Source of the DNA: Rhodocaloribacter sp964552015
GTDB taxonomy: Bacteria > Bacteroidota > Rhodothermia > Rhodothermales > ISCAR-4553
Assembly: GCA_964552015.1 (NCBI GenBank)
Contig: CAZKFR010000010.1
Location: 10,260 to 74,259 of the forward strand
Direction of reading: 5' to 3'
DNA length: 64,000 nucleotides
Position numbers and translations under genes: made by a program. Below, piece by piece: positions 52,625 to 61,424 of the stretch. The notes beneath the pieces were generated by a model, which was not told the DNA's origin, did no database searches, and worked only from the letters and a program-made list of their open reading frames with translations. The stretch's first letter is position 1. Each line of letters opens with the position of its first letter.

Positions 52625-53590
52625 TCACACGGGCGAGGTGCCGGGGCGTTCCGTGCCCGCGGGTTCGGGCACGCCCAGGCGGTCGCCTTCGCGGAGGGGG
52701 TAGCCGCGGAGGAAGTCGGCGGCGGGCAGGCGGCGGTGGCCCTCCCGCTGCAACTCCACCACCTCGACGGCGTCCTCCCCGCAGGCCACCACGAGCCGGT
52801 CGCCGGCTTCGAGGATCGTTCCCGGCTCTCCGGAGCCGTCGGTGAGGCGGCTCCGGTAGAGTTTGAGCAGCGTGTCGCCGTGCGTCGTCCAGGCGCCGGG
52901 GAAGGGGGAGAGGCCGCGGATGTGGTTGTGTACCACGGGGGCCGGGCGGTCCCAGGGGATGCGGGCCTCCTCGCGCGAGAGCTTCGGCGCGGGGGTGGCC
53001 AGGCGGTCGTCCTGCGGCACGGCCCGCGCCTGCCCGGCCTCGATCAGGCGGACCGTCTCGAGCACGGCGTCGGCGCCGAGTTCCATCATCCGGTCGTGCA
53101 CCTCGCCGGCCGTCTCGTCCGGGCCGATGGACATGCGTTTCTGAAGGATGATGTTGCCCGTGTCGACCTTCTCACGGAGGAAGAAGGTGGTCACGCCCGT
53201 TTCCGTCTCGCCCGCCATGATGGCGCGGTGGATGGGGGCGGCGCCCCGGTACCGGGGGAGTAACGAGCCGTGCAGGTTGAAGGCCCCCAGGCGGGCGGTC
53301 TGGTAGACGGCCGGCGGCAGGATCTTGAAGGCCACGACCACGATCAGGTCCGGCTCGAGGGCCGCCACCGCTTCGGCGAAGGCCGGGTCCCTGACCGACT
53401 CGGGCTGGAGGATCGTGTCGATGCCCAGGCGCAGGGCGGCCTCCTTGACGGGCGTGGGCGTCAGTTTCTGGCCGCGCCCACGGGGGCGGTCCGGGCCGGT
53501 GACCACGGCCACGGGGAGGTAGCCGTGGGCGGCCAGCCGCTCGAGCGAGGGCACCGCAAAGTCGGGCGTTCCCATGAAAACGATACGCAT
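52625..53590 (-). CDS. fmt: methionyl-tRNA formyltransferase
   Basis: A 321-residue Fmt that formylates initiator Met-tRNA using 10-formyl-THF. The N-terminal formyltransferase domain starts MRIVFMGTPDFAVPSLERL and contains the folate motif NLHGSLLPRYRGAAPIHRAI with the catalytic Asn/His. The Asp of the active site is in REKVDTGNIILQ. The C-terminal OB-fold begins near LSPFPGAWT. It lies 44 bp after hutH, probably cotranscribed. No def gene is adjacent. Confidence 0.97.
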   Translation of the reverse strand: MRIVFMGTPDFAVPSLERLAAHGYLPVAVVTGPDRPRGRGQKLTPTPVKEAALRLGIDTILQPESVRDPAFAEAVAALEPDLIVVVAFKILPPAVYQTARLGAFNLHGSLLPRYRGAAPIHRAIMAGETETGVTTFFLREKVDTGNIILQKRMSIGPDETAGEVHDRMMELGADAVLETVRLIEAGQARAVPQDDRLATPAPKLSREEARIPWDRPAPVVHNHIRGLSPFPGAWTTHGDTLLKLYRSRLTDGSGEPGTILEAGDRLVVACGEDAVEVVELQREGHRRLPAADFLRGYPLREGDRLGVPEPAGTERPGTSPV

Positions 53591-53634
53591 CGTGCTGTCC
53601 GGTACGGTTCGAAGGGCGGGGCGGGACGACGCGC

Positions 53635-55152
53635 CTAGGCGAGGACGGTTCCGGCCTCGGCCACGGCGTCGAGGAGGGCGTCGGTGCGGATGAAGTCCAG
53701 GCAGGGTACGAGGTCTTCCTGGAAAAAGTAGTCTGCTTCCCGGTGGGGGATGAGGCGGCGCACGAAGCGGTGGGCGGTTTCCACCCCCCGGCCGGGCCGC
53801 AGCGGCAGCCGGTAGTCGAGGGCCTGCGCGGCGGTGAGCAGCTCGATGGCCAGCACGTGCTCCAGGTTGCGCAGCACGTTCACCAGCTTGAGGGCGCTGA
53901 TCGACCCCATGCTGACGTGGTCCTCCTGCCCCAGGCTCGTGGGGATGGAGTCGATGGAGGCGGGGTGGCAGAGCACCTTGTTCTCCGAGACGAGGGCGGC
54001 GGCGGTGTACTGGGGGATCATGAAGCCCGAGTTGATGCCCGTCTCGCGCATGAGCAGCTTCGGGAGGCCGTCGTGCCCTTCGAGGAGCAGGTAGATGCGG
54101 CGCTCGGAGATGGAAGCCAGCTCGGCCAGCGCCATCGCGGCCACGTCGAGGGCCAGGGCCAGCGGCTGCCCGTGGAAGTTGCCGCCGCTGAGGATGTCGC
54201 CCTCCTCGAAGACGAGGGGGTTGTCCGTGACGGCGTTGATCTCCGTCTCGACGACGCGGCAGGCATAGGCGAGCGCGTCGCGGCTGGCGCCGTGCACCTG
54301 GGGCACGCACCGCAGGCAGTAGGGGTCCTGCACCTTGCCGCAGTGGCGGTGGGCCTCCAGGATCTCGCTGCCTTCGAGGAGGCGACGGACGTTCTCGGCC
54401 ACGCGGGCCTGCCCGGGGTGCGGGCGGAGGGCCTGGATGCGCGCGTCGAACGGCTTGATGCTGCCCTGCAGCGCCTCCAGGCTCATGGCCGCCAGCAGGT
54501 CGGCCGTGCGGGCGAGCCGGCTCCCCTTCTCCAGCACGTAGGCCCCGTAGGCGCTCATCATCTGCGTCCCGTTGATCAGAGCCAGCCCGTCCTTCGGCTG
54601 GAGGTCGATGGGGGCCAGGCCGTGTGCTGCGAGCACGTCGGCGGCCGCCACCGTCCCGTCGCCGTCGGGCCGCCAGAAGGCGCCCAGCCCCAGCAGGGGC
54701 AGCGCCAGGTGGGCCAGCGGCGCCAGGTCGCCCGAGGCGCCGACGCTCCCTTTGCTCGGCACCACCGGCACCCAGTCCTTCTCGGCAAAGAGCAGCAGCC
54801 GGTGGAACGTCTCCGGCGAGATGCCCGAGTAGCCCAGGCCAAGGGCGTGGATCTTCAGGTGGAGCATGAGCCGCGAGACCTCGCGTGGGATCGGGTCGCC
54901 CACGCCCACGGCATGGCTCAGGAGCAGGTTGCGCTGGAGCTGGGCCTGCTGCTCTGGCGGGATGCGCACCTGGGCCAGCTTCCCGAAGCCCGTGTTGATG
55001 CCGTAGTACGTACCCCCGTCGGCCAGGGCGCGCTCTACGACGGCCCGCGACCGCCGCACGGCCGTGTCGTCCTCGCGGAGCGCCGCCAGGCTGCGCCGGA
55101 GGTCGGCATACAGGTTTTCGATCGAGACATGGACCAGAGGCTCGGTGCGCAT
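53635..55152 (-). CDS. hutH: histidine ammonia-lyase
   Basis: A 505-residue histidase, the first step of histidine degradation (histidine to urocanate plus ammonia). The MIO prosthetic group forms from Ala-Ser-Gly at residues 139-141 in KGSVGASGDLAPL. Other family blocks are YYGINTGFGKLAQV, QDPYCLRCVPQVHGA, ISERRIYLLLEGH and QEDHVSMGSISA. It is divergent from hutI across a 167-bp spacer with a TATCTT box on its strand 57 bp upstream. HutU is 14 kb away. Confidence 0.97.
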   Translation of the reverse strand: MRTEPLVHVSIENLYADLRRSLAALREDDTAVRRSRAVVERALADGGTYYGINTGFGKLAQVRIPPEQQAQLQRNLLLSHAVGVGDPIPREVSRLMLHLKIHALGLGYSGISPETFHRLLLFAEKDWVPVVPSKGSVGASGDLAPLAHLALPLLGLGAFWRPDGDGTVAAADVLAAHGLAPIDLQPKDGLALINGTQMMSAYGAYVLEKGSRLARTADLLAAMSLEALQGSIKPFDARIQALRPHPGQARVAENVRRLLEGSEILEAHRHCGKVQDPYCLRCVPQVHGASRDALAYACRVVETEINAVTDNPLVFEEGDILSGGNFHGQPLALALDVAAMALAELASISERRIYLLLEGHDGLPKLLMRETGINSGFMIPQYTAAALVSENKVLCHPASIDSIPTSLGQEDHVSMGSISALKLVNVLRNLEHVLAIELLTAAQALDYRLPLRPGRGVETAHRFVRRLIPHREADYFFQEDLVPCLDFIRTDALLDAVAEAGTVLA

Positions 55153-55208
55153 GGCGTACGGGGTCAGGCAGAAGGACGGCGGGGTTGTGGATGCCCTCCG
55201 CCGTGCCT

Positions 55209-55214
55209 AAGATA
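55209..55214 (-). promoter_or_regulatory. putative -10 box TATCTT upstream of hutH
   Basis: Minus-strand TATCTT in GTGTATCTTAG within the hutH/hutI divergent spacer. No obvious HutC-like operator was recognised. Confidence 0.4.
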
Positions 55215-55319
55215 CACACGCGAGGGCCGTCGCCGCGAGGCGGGCGGGTGCCACGACGCGGCCGCACGGCCGGTTCCGCCGTGCAGCTTCCGCCCGTACC
55301 CGACGACGGTGCCGACGGT

Positions 55320-56579
55320 ATGCCCATCCAGCCTTCCGCATCGGTCATGACCCGGAAACGACTGACGCACGTCGCCCTGGTGTACACGTGTGCCGCGCCC
55401 GGCGGGCAGGCGGCCGTGCATCCGATCCCGCGCGGGACCCTCGTGTGGGAGGGCGATACGATCCTGTGGGTGGGGCCGGAGGCCGAGCTGCCGGCGGCGT
55501 TCGCCGGCGCCGAGCCGGTCGATGCCGGCGGGGCGATGGTGATCCCGGGCCTGATCGACTGCCACACCCACCTGGCCTTCGGCGGCTGGCGGGCCGACGA
55601 GTTCGAGCAGCGCATCCTCGGGGCCACGTACCGCGACCTCGCCCGGGCCGGGGGCGGCATCGCCGCGACGGTGCGGCACACGCGCGCGGCCTCCGAGGAC
55701 GCCCTCTTCGAGCGGTGCCGGGGGTTCCTGCGCGAGATGGCGCGGCTGGGTGTGACGACCGTCGAGGGCAAGAGCGGCTACGGGCTGACCGTCGAGGACG
55801 AGGTGAAGACGCTGCGGGTGTACCGCCGCCTGGCCGAGGCCGGGCCGGTTCGGATCGTGGCCACGCTGCTGGGGGCGCATGTCGTTCCGCCCGAGTACGC
55901 CGACGACCGGGAAGGGTACCTGCGGCTGCTGTGCGACGACCTCATCCCCCGTGTGGCCGCCGAGCGTCTGGCCGACTTCGCGGACGTGTTCGTCGAGGAG
56001 ACCGCGTTCCGGCCGGAGGAGGCGCGGCGTTATCTGGCCGCCGCCCGGCGGCACGGGCTGGCCGCCAAGCTCCACGTGGACCAGCTCGGCGACGACGGCG
56101 GGGCCCGCCTGGCCGCCGAGGTGGGGGCCGTCTCCGCCGACCACCTCGAGTACACGGGCGACGACGGCATCCGGGCGCTGGCGGAGGCCGGCGTCGTGGC
56201 CGTGGCCCTGCCGCTGGCGACCCTCTACCTCGGGCAGCGCCCCATGGCCGCCCGCCGCTTCGTCGAGGCGGGCGTGCCCGTGGCCGTGGCGACGGACTTC
56301 AACCCGGGCAGTGCGCCCAGCTACCACCTGCCGCTGGCCCTGACGCTGGCCTGCACGATGAACCGCCTCACGCCGGCCGAAGCCCTCAAAGGGGCCACCT
56401 GCTATGCCGCCCGGGCGCTTCGCCGCGAACACGAGGTCGGGTCGCTCGAACCGGGCAAACGCGCCGACTTCGTCCTGCTCGACGCCCCCGACGTCAATCA
56501 CTGGCTCTACCATTTCCGGCCGAACGCCGCCCGGCAGACGTTCCTGCGGGGGCGTCCGCTGGCGGACGCGGCAGCGTGA
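55320..56579 (+). CDS. hutI: imidazolonepropionase
   Basis: A 419-residue amidohydrolase, third step of histidine degradation (imidazolonepropionate to N-formiminoglutamate). The metal motif is PGLIDCHTHLAFGGWRADEFEQRI. The family's KSGYGLTVEDEVKTLRV, KLHVDQLGDDGGARLAAE and ATDFNPGSAPSYHLPLAL follow. ATG 55320 was used; ATG 55347 (MTRKRLTHVALV) is also reasonable. It is divergent from hutH. The last 86 bp overlap, on the opposite strand, the 3' end of the PAS kinase gene. No hutG/hutF is seen. Confidence 0.96.
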   Translation: MPIQPSASVMTRKRLTHVALVYTCAAPGGQAAVHPIPRGTLVWEGDTILWVGPEAELPAAFAGAEPVDAGGAMVIPGLIDCHTHLAFGGWRADEFEQRILGATYRDLARAGGGIAATVRHTRAASEDALFERCRGFLREMARLGVTTVEGKSGYGLTVEDEVKTLRVYRRLAEAGPVRIVATLLGAHVVPPEYADDREGYLRLLCDDLIPRVAAERLADFADVFVEETAFRPEEARRYLAAARRHGLAAKLHVDQLGDDGGARLAAEVGAVSADHLEYTGDDGIRALAEAGVVAVALPLATLYLGQRPMAARRFVEAGVPVAVATDFNPGSAPSYHLPLALTLACTMNRLTPAEALKGATCYAARALRREHEVGSLEPGKRADFVLLDAPDVNHWLYHFRPNAARQTFLRGRPLADAAA

Positions 56580-59100
56580 CCGTGAACGTGCTGCCGGCAC
56601 CCGGCGTGGAGGTGACCCGGACGCGCCCACGCATGAGCTCGACCGCCTTCTTCACGATGGCCAGCCCGATCCCCGTGCCCGGGTAGGCGTCACGGGGGTG
56701 AAGCCGGTAGAAGACCTGGAAGATCTGGTCGTGAAACTGCGGGTCGATGCCGATGCCGTTGTCCTCGACGTGGAGGTGGAGGTGGCGCGGCGTGGTTTCG
56801 CACCGGATGGTGATCTCGGGGGGCACGCCTTCCCGGCGGTACGTGAGCGCATTTTCCAGCAGGTTCATGAACACCTGGCGAAGCAGGGTCGGGTCGCCGT
56901 AGACCGGGGGCATCTGCTCGGGCAGGGTGATCCGCCCGCCGGTCTCGTCGAGGCGGGGGGCCAGCATCGCCCGGATCTGCTCGAACAGGGGGAGCGGCTC
57001 TACGGGCTCCGGGGTAACGGCCGTGCGGCCGAGCCGGGCGTATCCCAGCAGGTCCTCGATGAGGTGCTCCATCTGGCGGCTGGCCTCGACGATCCGGGCG
57101 ACGTAACGGCGCGTGTTCTCATCGAGGGCCTGGCGAGCCAGCAAGTCGGCGAAGCTGCGGATGGCTCGCAGCGGGGTCCGCAGGTCGTGCGAGACGGAAT
57201 AGCTGAAGGCCTGCAGTTCGCGGTTGGCGGCCTCCAGCCGCTCGGCGCGGCGGCGGAGGACGTCGTTGAGGCGGCGGATCTCTTCCTCGGCCCGCTTGCG
57301 CTCGGTGATGTCGCGCCCGACGGCCTGGTACTCGACGATGCGGCCCTGCGCGTCGCAGAAGGCGCGGTGCGTCCACAGGTGCCAGCGCACGTCGCCGCCG
57401 GGGAGGATGACGCGCAGTTCGACCGTTCGGACCGGGTTGCTGCAGTCCAGATGATCCATGTTCTGGGCCAGCAGGTGCTGATCCTCCGGGGGGATCTCCG
57501 GGATGAAGGTCGACCCCACGACCTCGTCCACGGTCATGCCGAAGTAGCGGGCATAGGCCTCGTTGGCGAAGGTCGTGACGCCCTCCGGGGTGAACCGGCA
57601 GATGAGTTCGGTCTGATCCTCGACGATGGCGCGGTAGCGGGCCTCGCTCAGGCGGAGGGCTTCTTCGGTGCGGCGGCGCTCGGCGATCTCGGCCTCGAGC
57701 CGGGCGACCATTTGCTCGAGTTCGGCGGTTCGCTCGGCCACGCGCTGTTCGAGCTCGGCGTTGAGGCGGCGGATCTCTTCTTCCTGCTGCTTCTGCTCGG
57801 TGATGTCCACCACCCCGGCGATGGCGCCGGTATAGCGGCCCTCCTCGTCCGTGATCGGGGCCGTCGCCATCAGGGTGTAGATGCGCCGGCCGTCGCGGTG
57901 CATCAGTTCGAACGGGTGGAGCTCGCGGATGCCCTGGCGCCGCCGCTCCAGGTTGTTCGTGGCGATGGCCTGGCCCTGTTCATCCATGAAATCGAACAGA
58001 GGGCGCCCCACCATCTCCTCGGGCGTGTAGCCGAGCATACGGGCCATGCTGGGGTTGACGAACGTGGTGAACCCTTCCGCGTCGATCACCCAGATGCCTT
58101 CCTGCGCCAGTTCGACGAGCTGCCGGTATTTGCGCTCGCTCTCGCGCAGGGCCTGCTCGGCCAGGCGCCGCTCGGTGATGTCACGGATCAACCCCAGCAC
58201 CTCGTCGTCGGCGATGGGTACCAGCCGGGCCTCGAAAAAGCGGGGCTGGCCGTCGAGCGGGAGTTCGTACTCGAACACCTGCACGGTGCCGGTTTCGAGG
58301 GCGCGCTCGAGGGCCTGCCGGGTCTGCCGGGCCAGGTCGGGTGGCAGCACTTCTTCCTGGCGCCGGCCCAGAAAAGCCTCGGGCGGGACGAGCGTGGCGA
58401 TGCCCGGGGCCGGGATGTACTCGAGGTAACGTCCCTCCCGGTCCAGGCGGAACATCATGTCGGGCACGGCTTCGAGCAGGGCGCGCAGGCGATGCTGGTT
58501 GGCGCGGAGGGCGTCTTCGTTGATCCGGGCCCGGTCCAGCGCGTCGCGCAGGGCGCGGGCCGAGAGTTCGAGCAACAGCACCGTGGTGAAGAAGAAGATC
58601 GAGATGGTGATCCAGCGGGAGAAGGGGGTGGCGCTGAGGCGTGGCGCGGGCAGGAGGCCCTGGACCTCGAGGAGGGTCAGGATCAGGCCGGCCAGGATGG
58701 CCAGCAGCGCCACCTTGATGGCGCCGCCGCGCCGGAGCACCAGGCCGCCCATGATGACCAGCAACAGGAGCCCGTAAAACGGTGGACTGTCGAGGCCGCC
58801 GCCATATGCACTGCCCATCACGAGCAGCAGGCCCATCCCCGCGATGAAGAGCCGGGCCGAAGACAGGACGTGCCCCTGCCGCACCCGGATCACCAATCCG
58901 ATCAACAGGAGGATCATCAACCCCATGAGGACGAGTCGCAGCCGGTCCGGCGGAACCAGCCCCGTCAGCGTCAGGAGACCAAACACCAGCACGCCCCCCA
59001 GCGTGATCAGGAGGGTCAGGTACAGGATGTGCGCCCGGTGGGTGCGGTCCTCCTGAAGGAACCGGGGCGGTTGCAGCAGCGCCGTGAGCCGATGACGCAT
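56494..59100 (-). CDS. membrane-bound sensor histidine kinase with three PAS domains
   Basis: An 868-residue kinase. About six membrane spans occupy residues 25-185, with no large periplasmic sensor. PAS 1 starts near residue 205 (LEAVPDMMFRLDREG), PAS 2 near 335 (VELAQEGIWVID) with a PAC motif ending in DITEQKQQ, a coiled coil near 450-490, and PAS 3 near 500 (IVEDQTELICRF). HisKA is of the phytochrome-like kind (FSYSVSHDLRTPLRAI), then HATPase_c with LLENALTYR, EDNGIGIDPQ and GTGIGLAIVKKAVELM. No receiver domain or response regulator is adjacent. The C-terminal 25-30 residues beyond TFTVTLPRPP are Ala/Gly/Arg-rich and overlap hutI. Confidence 0.93.
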   Translation of the reverse strand: MRHRLTALLQPPRFLQEDRTHRAHILYLTLLITLGGVLVFGLLTLTGLVPPDRLRLVLMGLMILLLIGLVIRVRQGHVLSSARLFIAGMGLLLVMGSAYGGGLDSPPFYGLLLLVIMGGLVLRRGGAIKVALLAILAGLILTLLEVQGLLPAPRLSATPFSRWITISIFFFTTVLLLELSARALRDALDRARINEDALRANQHRLRALLEAVPDMMFRLDREGRYLEYIPAPGIATLVPPEAFLGRRQEEVLPPDLARQTRQALERALETGTVQVFEYELPLDGQPRFFEARLVPIADDEVLGLIRDITERRLAEQALRESERKYRQLVELAQEGIWVIDAEGFTTFVNPSMARMLGYTPEEMVGRPLFDFMDEQGQAIATNNLERRRQGIRELHPFELMHRDGRRIYTLMATAPITDEEGRYTGAIAGVVDITEQKQQEEEIRRLNAELEQRVAERTAELEQMVARLEAEIAERRRTEEALRLSEARYRAIVEDQTELICRFTPEGVTTFANEAYARYFGMTVDEVVGSTFIPEIPPEDQHLLAQNMDHLDCSNPVRTVELRVILPGGDVRWHLWTHRAFCDAQGRIVEYQAVGRDITERKRAEEEIRRLNDVLRRRAERLEAANRELQAFSYSVSHDLRTPLRAIRSFADLLARQALDENTRRYVARIVEASRQMEHLIEDLLGYARLGRTAVTPEPVEPLPLFEQIRAMLAPRLDETGGRITLPEQMPPVYGDPTLLRQVFMNLLENALTYRREGVPPEITIRCETTPRHLHLHVEDNGIGIDPQFHDQIFQVFYRLHPRDAYPGTGIGLAIVKKAVELMRGRVRVTSTPGAGSTFTVTLPRPPADAPAGTSAGRRSAGNGRASD

Positions 59101-59195
59101 CGGACACTCCTCACAGAAAAACGAAGACGTCGGCCCTCATTATACGGGTTGCCTTCGTATTTTCCGCATGAACGACAGCGAGAGGCGAAAACGGT

Positions 59196-59678
59196 ATGTT
59201 TATCAAGATTTTTACGACGGGGGGTACGATCGACAAGGTCTACTTCGACGCCAAGAGCGAGTACGAAGTAGGCGAGCCGCAGATCGTCGACATCCTGCGT
59301 GAGGCCAACGTGACGGTCGATTACGCGGTGGAAACCCTTTTCCGCAAGGACAGCCTGGAACTGACCGACGCGGACCGGGCGGTGATCGTGGACCGGGTGC
59401 GGAACGATCCGGCCCGGCACGTGCTCATCACGCACGGCACGGACACGATGGTGGAGACGGCACGGGCCCTTCGGGGTATCCCCGACAAGACGATCGTGCT
59501 GGTGGGCTCGCTCAGCCCGGCCCGCTTCAAGCACACCGACGCCGAGTTCAACGTGGGCTTCGCCATGGCGACCGTGCAGGCCATGCCGCCGGGCGTGTAC
59601 CTTGCCATGAACGGCCGCATCTTCGAGCCGGAGAAGGTGCGGAAGAACCGGGCCATGAACCGGTTCGAGCCGGTCTGA
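59196..59678 (+). CDS. single-domain asparaginase-like protein
   Basis: A 160-residue protein equal to the N-terminal domain of type I/II L-asparaginases. FTTGGTIDK carries the nucleophile Thr region (residues 7-15) and LITHGTDTMVETA the second catalytic Thr-Asp pair. Full enzymes are about 330 residues; the C-terminal domain that helps form the active site is absent, and the frame ends cleanly with a stop. This is a known short form in databases as I recall, so it need not be broken, but activity is uncertain. It is divergent from the PAS kinase. Confidence 0.8.
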   Translation: MFIKIFTTGGTIDKVYFDAKSEYEVGEPQIVDILREANVTVDYAVETLFRKDSLELTDADRAVIVDRVRNDPARHVLITHGTDTMVETARALRGIPDKTIVLVGSLSPARFKHTDAEFNVGFAMATVQAMPPGVYLAMNGRIFEPEKVRKNRAMNRFEPV

Positions 59679-59755
59679 ACGGGCGTTGGAGGAACGATCC
59701 GGCGGGCGCGCGGTATCGTGAACATCGGTTCCGGGTGCCGGATCGCGGCTCTGCC

Positions 59756-60310
59756 ATGGAGAAGACGCAATACAGCATAACGCCCGTCATCGCCGTGCGG
59801 CTCGTGCCGGTGCAGCTCGAGCATGCCCCGGCCATCCAGCGCCTGGCGGAAGACCCGGCCGTGACGGCGACGACCAACCTGCCCGAGCCTTACCCGCCCG
59901 ACGGGGCACGGCTCTGGATTCGCTCCCTCTTGCCCAAACGATGGGCCGGGGTCGAGTACGCCTTCGCGATGGTGAACGCGGACGAGGAGCTCGTGGGCGT
60001 GGTGGGCTTCATGGATGTACGGCCGCAGGAAGGGCAGGCGGAGCTGGGCTACTGGGTGGGGCGTCCCTACTGGGGGCGCGGCTATGCCACCGCGGGCTGC
60101 CGCCAGATCCTGGCGTACGGGTTCGACGTGCTGGGCCTCCGCCGTATCATCGCCCGGCCGCTGGCACGCAACCGGGCCTCGTGCCGCGTCCTGGAGAAGA
60201 TCGGCTTTCGCTGGCTGGGCACCGAACGCAACGTCTTTCCCCGATTCGACCCTGAGGACCGTCTGGCCGTCTACGAAATGACGGTGACGCAGTGGGACGG
60301 TGGTGCCTGA
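59756..60310 (+). CDS. RimJ/RimL-like GNAT acetyltransferase
   Basis: A 184-residue GNAT of the Acetyltransf_3 (RimJ/L) type: VRLVPVQLEHAPAIQRLAEDP at the start, ELGYWVGRPYWGRGYATAG as the acetyl-CoA motif (about 100-118), and ARNRASCRVLEKIGFRWLGTERN as motif B. It may acetylate N-termini of proteins or small amines; the substrate is unknown. ATG 59756 was chosen because homologues start near there. It is the last host-like gene before the disturbed region. Confidence 0.88.
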   Translation: MEKTQYSITPVIAVRLVPVQLEHAPAIQRLAEDPAVTATTNLPEPYPPDGARLWIRSLLPKRWAGVEYAFAMVNADEELVGVVGFMDVRPQEGQAELGYWVGRPYWGRGYATAGCRQILAYGFDVLGLRRIIARPLARNRASCRVLEKIGFRWLGTERNVFPRFDPEDRLAVYEMTVTQWDGGA

Positions 60311-60319
60311 GTGCCGGGG

Positions 60320-60425
60320 CTACTCGATGCGCGGGGCCTTGATCTCGCGCCCGGCCTGGTAGAGCGTCAGCGCCGTGGCCGGGCCGTCGTCCCCGGCGTG
60401 GAAGACGATGCGGGCGCCTGCATAT
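60320..60425 (-). pseudogene. C-terminal remnant of a truncated gene
   Basis: On the minus strand, about 34 codons ending at TAG (60320-60322) read ARIVFHAGDDGPATALTLYQ and AGREIKAPRIE. This looks like the extreme C-terminus of peptidase/beta-lactamase-family proteins that end in an L-T-L-x-Q-x-G-R-E pattern. Upstream (towards 60500) the reading turns into AT-rich, Phe/Lys-rich sequence of quite different composition and then an insertion sequence, so the rest of the gene is lost. It is not continued on the far side of the IS. Confidence 0.5.
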
Positions 60426-60501
60426 GACGTATCGGGGGCGCAGAAAAAAACACAGAAGAAATAACAGAAAAAAATGAAGCGAGAGGAGGTCCCTCTTTTT
60501 A

Positions 60502-61394
60502 GGCTTTGTCTGAAAAATCGGGATTTGTAGTTTGGGCCATCACCAAGCAGCACGACAATGGCCCGACGCTACGAGTTAAGCGATCAGCAGTTCGCGCTGA
60601 TCAAAGACGTTCTTTCACACGCGAAGACCACCCGCCGAGGACGGCCCCGGCGCGATGACCGCACGCTCCTAAACGGCATCTTCTGGGTGCTCTGCTCCGG
60701 CGCCGCCTGGCGCGATCTGCCTGAGCGCTTCGGCCCCTGGCAGACCGTCTACGACCGGTACCGGCGATGGAGCCGAGATGGCACGATTGACCGCGTCCTG
60801 GAGTTGCTTCAACTGCAACTGCTCGACGACGGCACGCTGGACTTGGAAACCTGGTTTGCTGATTCGACCACGGTGCGCGCCCAGAGGGCCGCCGCCGGGG
60901 CGAAAAAAAAAGGCGGGCACTGATGCCAGGACCAACGCCGCCGAGCAGGCCCTCGGGCGCAGTCGGGGCGGTTTTACGACGAAGGTGCACCTGGTTTGCG
61001 ACGGGCGCGGCACGCCGTTGTCGGTGCACCTGAGCGCGGGGCAATGCCACGACAGCCCGCAGTTCGCCCCGACCTTCGAAGCGGTCACGGTGCCGGCGCG
61101 ACCGAAGGTGCTCGTGGCCGATCGAGGCTATGATAGCGCGGCGATCCGCTCGTACTTGAGCGGGCAGGGCATTGAGCCGGTGATTCCGAAGCGTCGGAGC
61201 AAGGCGGTGCCAGAGCCAGAGCCGGTCTGCCCGGTGCGCTACCGGCGCCGCAACGTCGTCGAGCGCCTGATCGGTCACTTGAAGGAGTGCCGTCGGTTGG
61301 CTTCGCGCTATGAGAAGCTGGCGCGACATTATCTGGCGATGGTCAAACTCGCCTGCATACGGCGCATCTTCAATCCCATTTTTCAGACACTACC
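60502..61394 (+). mobile_element. IS5-family insertion sequence (893 bp)
   Basis: Terminal inverted repeats GGCTTTGTCTGAAAAAT (left, 60502-60518) and, reading inward from the right end, GGTAGTGTCTGAAAAAT (61394-61378), identical at 14 of 17 positions and extending to GGGATT on both sides. The flanks show TA on each side, consistent with a short target duplication. The length and the two overlapping frames fit the IS427-type subgroup of IS5. Confidence 0.88.
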
Positions 61395-61419
61395 TAATAC
61401 ACAGCCTCCCGGTGATTGA
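60558..61419 (+). CDS. IS5-family transposase in two frames joined at an A9 run
   Basis: Frame 1 (60558-60923, 121 aa) holds the N-terminal domain (YELSDQQFALIKDVL, RTGAxWRDLPERFGPW-like LCSGAAWRDLPERFGPWQTVYDRYRRW) and the first catalytic Asp in WFADSTTVRAQ. The stop comes 12 nt after a run of nine A (60902-60910). The rest, in the +1 frame, carries FTTKVHLVCDGRGTPL, the second Asp in VLVADRGYDS and the Glu in RNVVERLIGHLKECRRLASRYEK. Reading with eight A gives one uninterrupted DDE transposase of about 287 residues, so slippage at the A run may produce the active enzyme. The frame ends 25 bp beyond the right inverted repeat, at a stop in flanking DNA. Confidence 0.88.
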
Positions 61420-61424
61420 CCGTT

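Noticed and set aside
52625..55771. 1048-residue minus-strand frame running from upstream of hutH through fmt
   Set aside because: Only its last 321 codons (fmt) are real; the rest overlaps hutH out of frame and has low-complexity Arg/Pro/Ala content.
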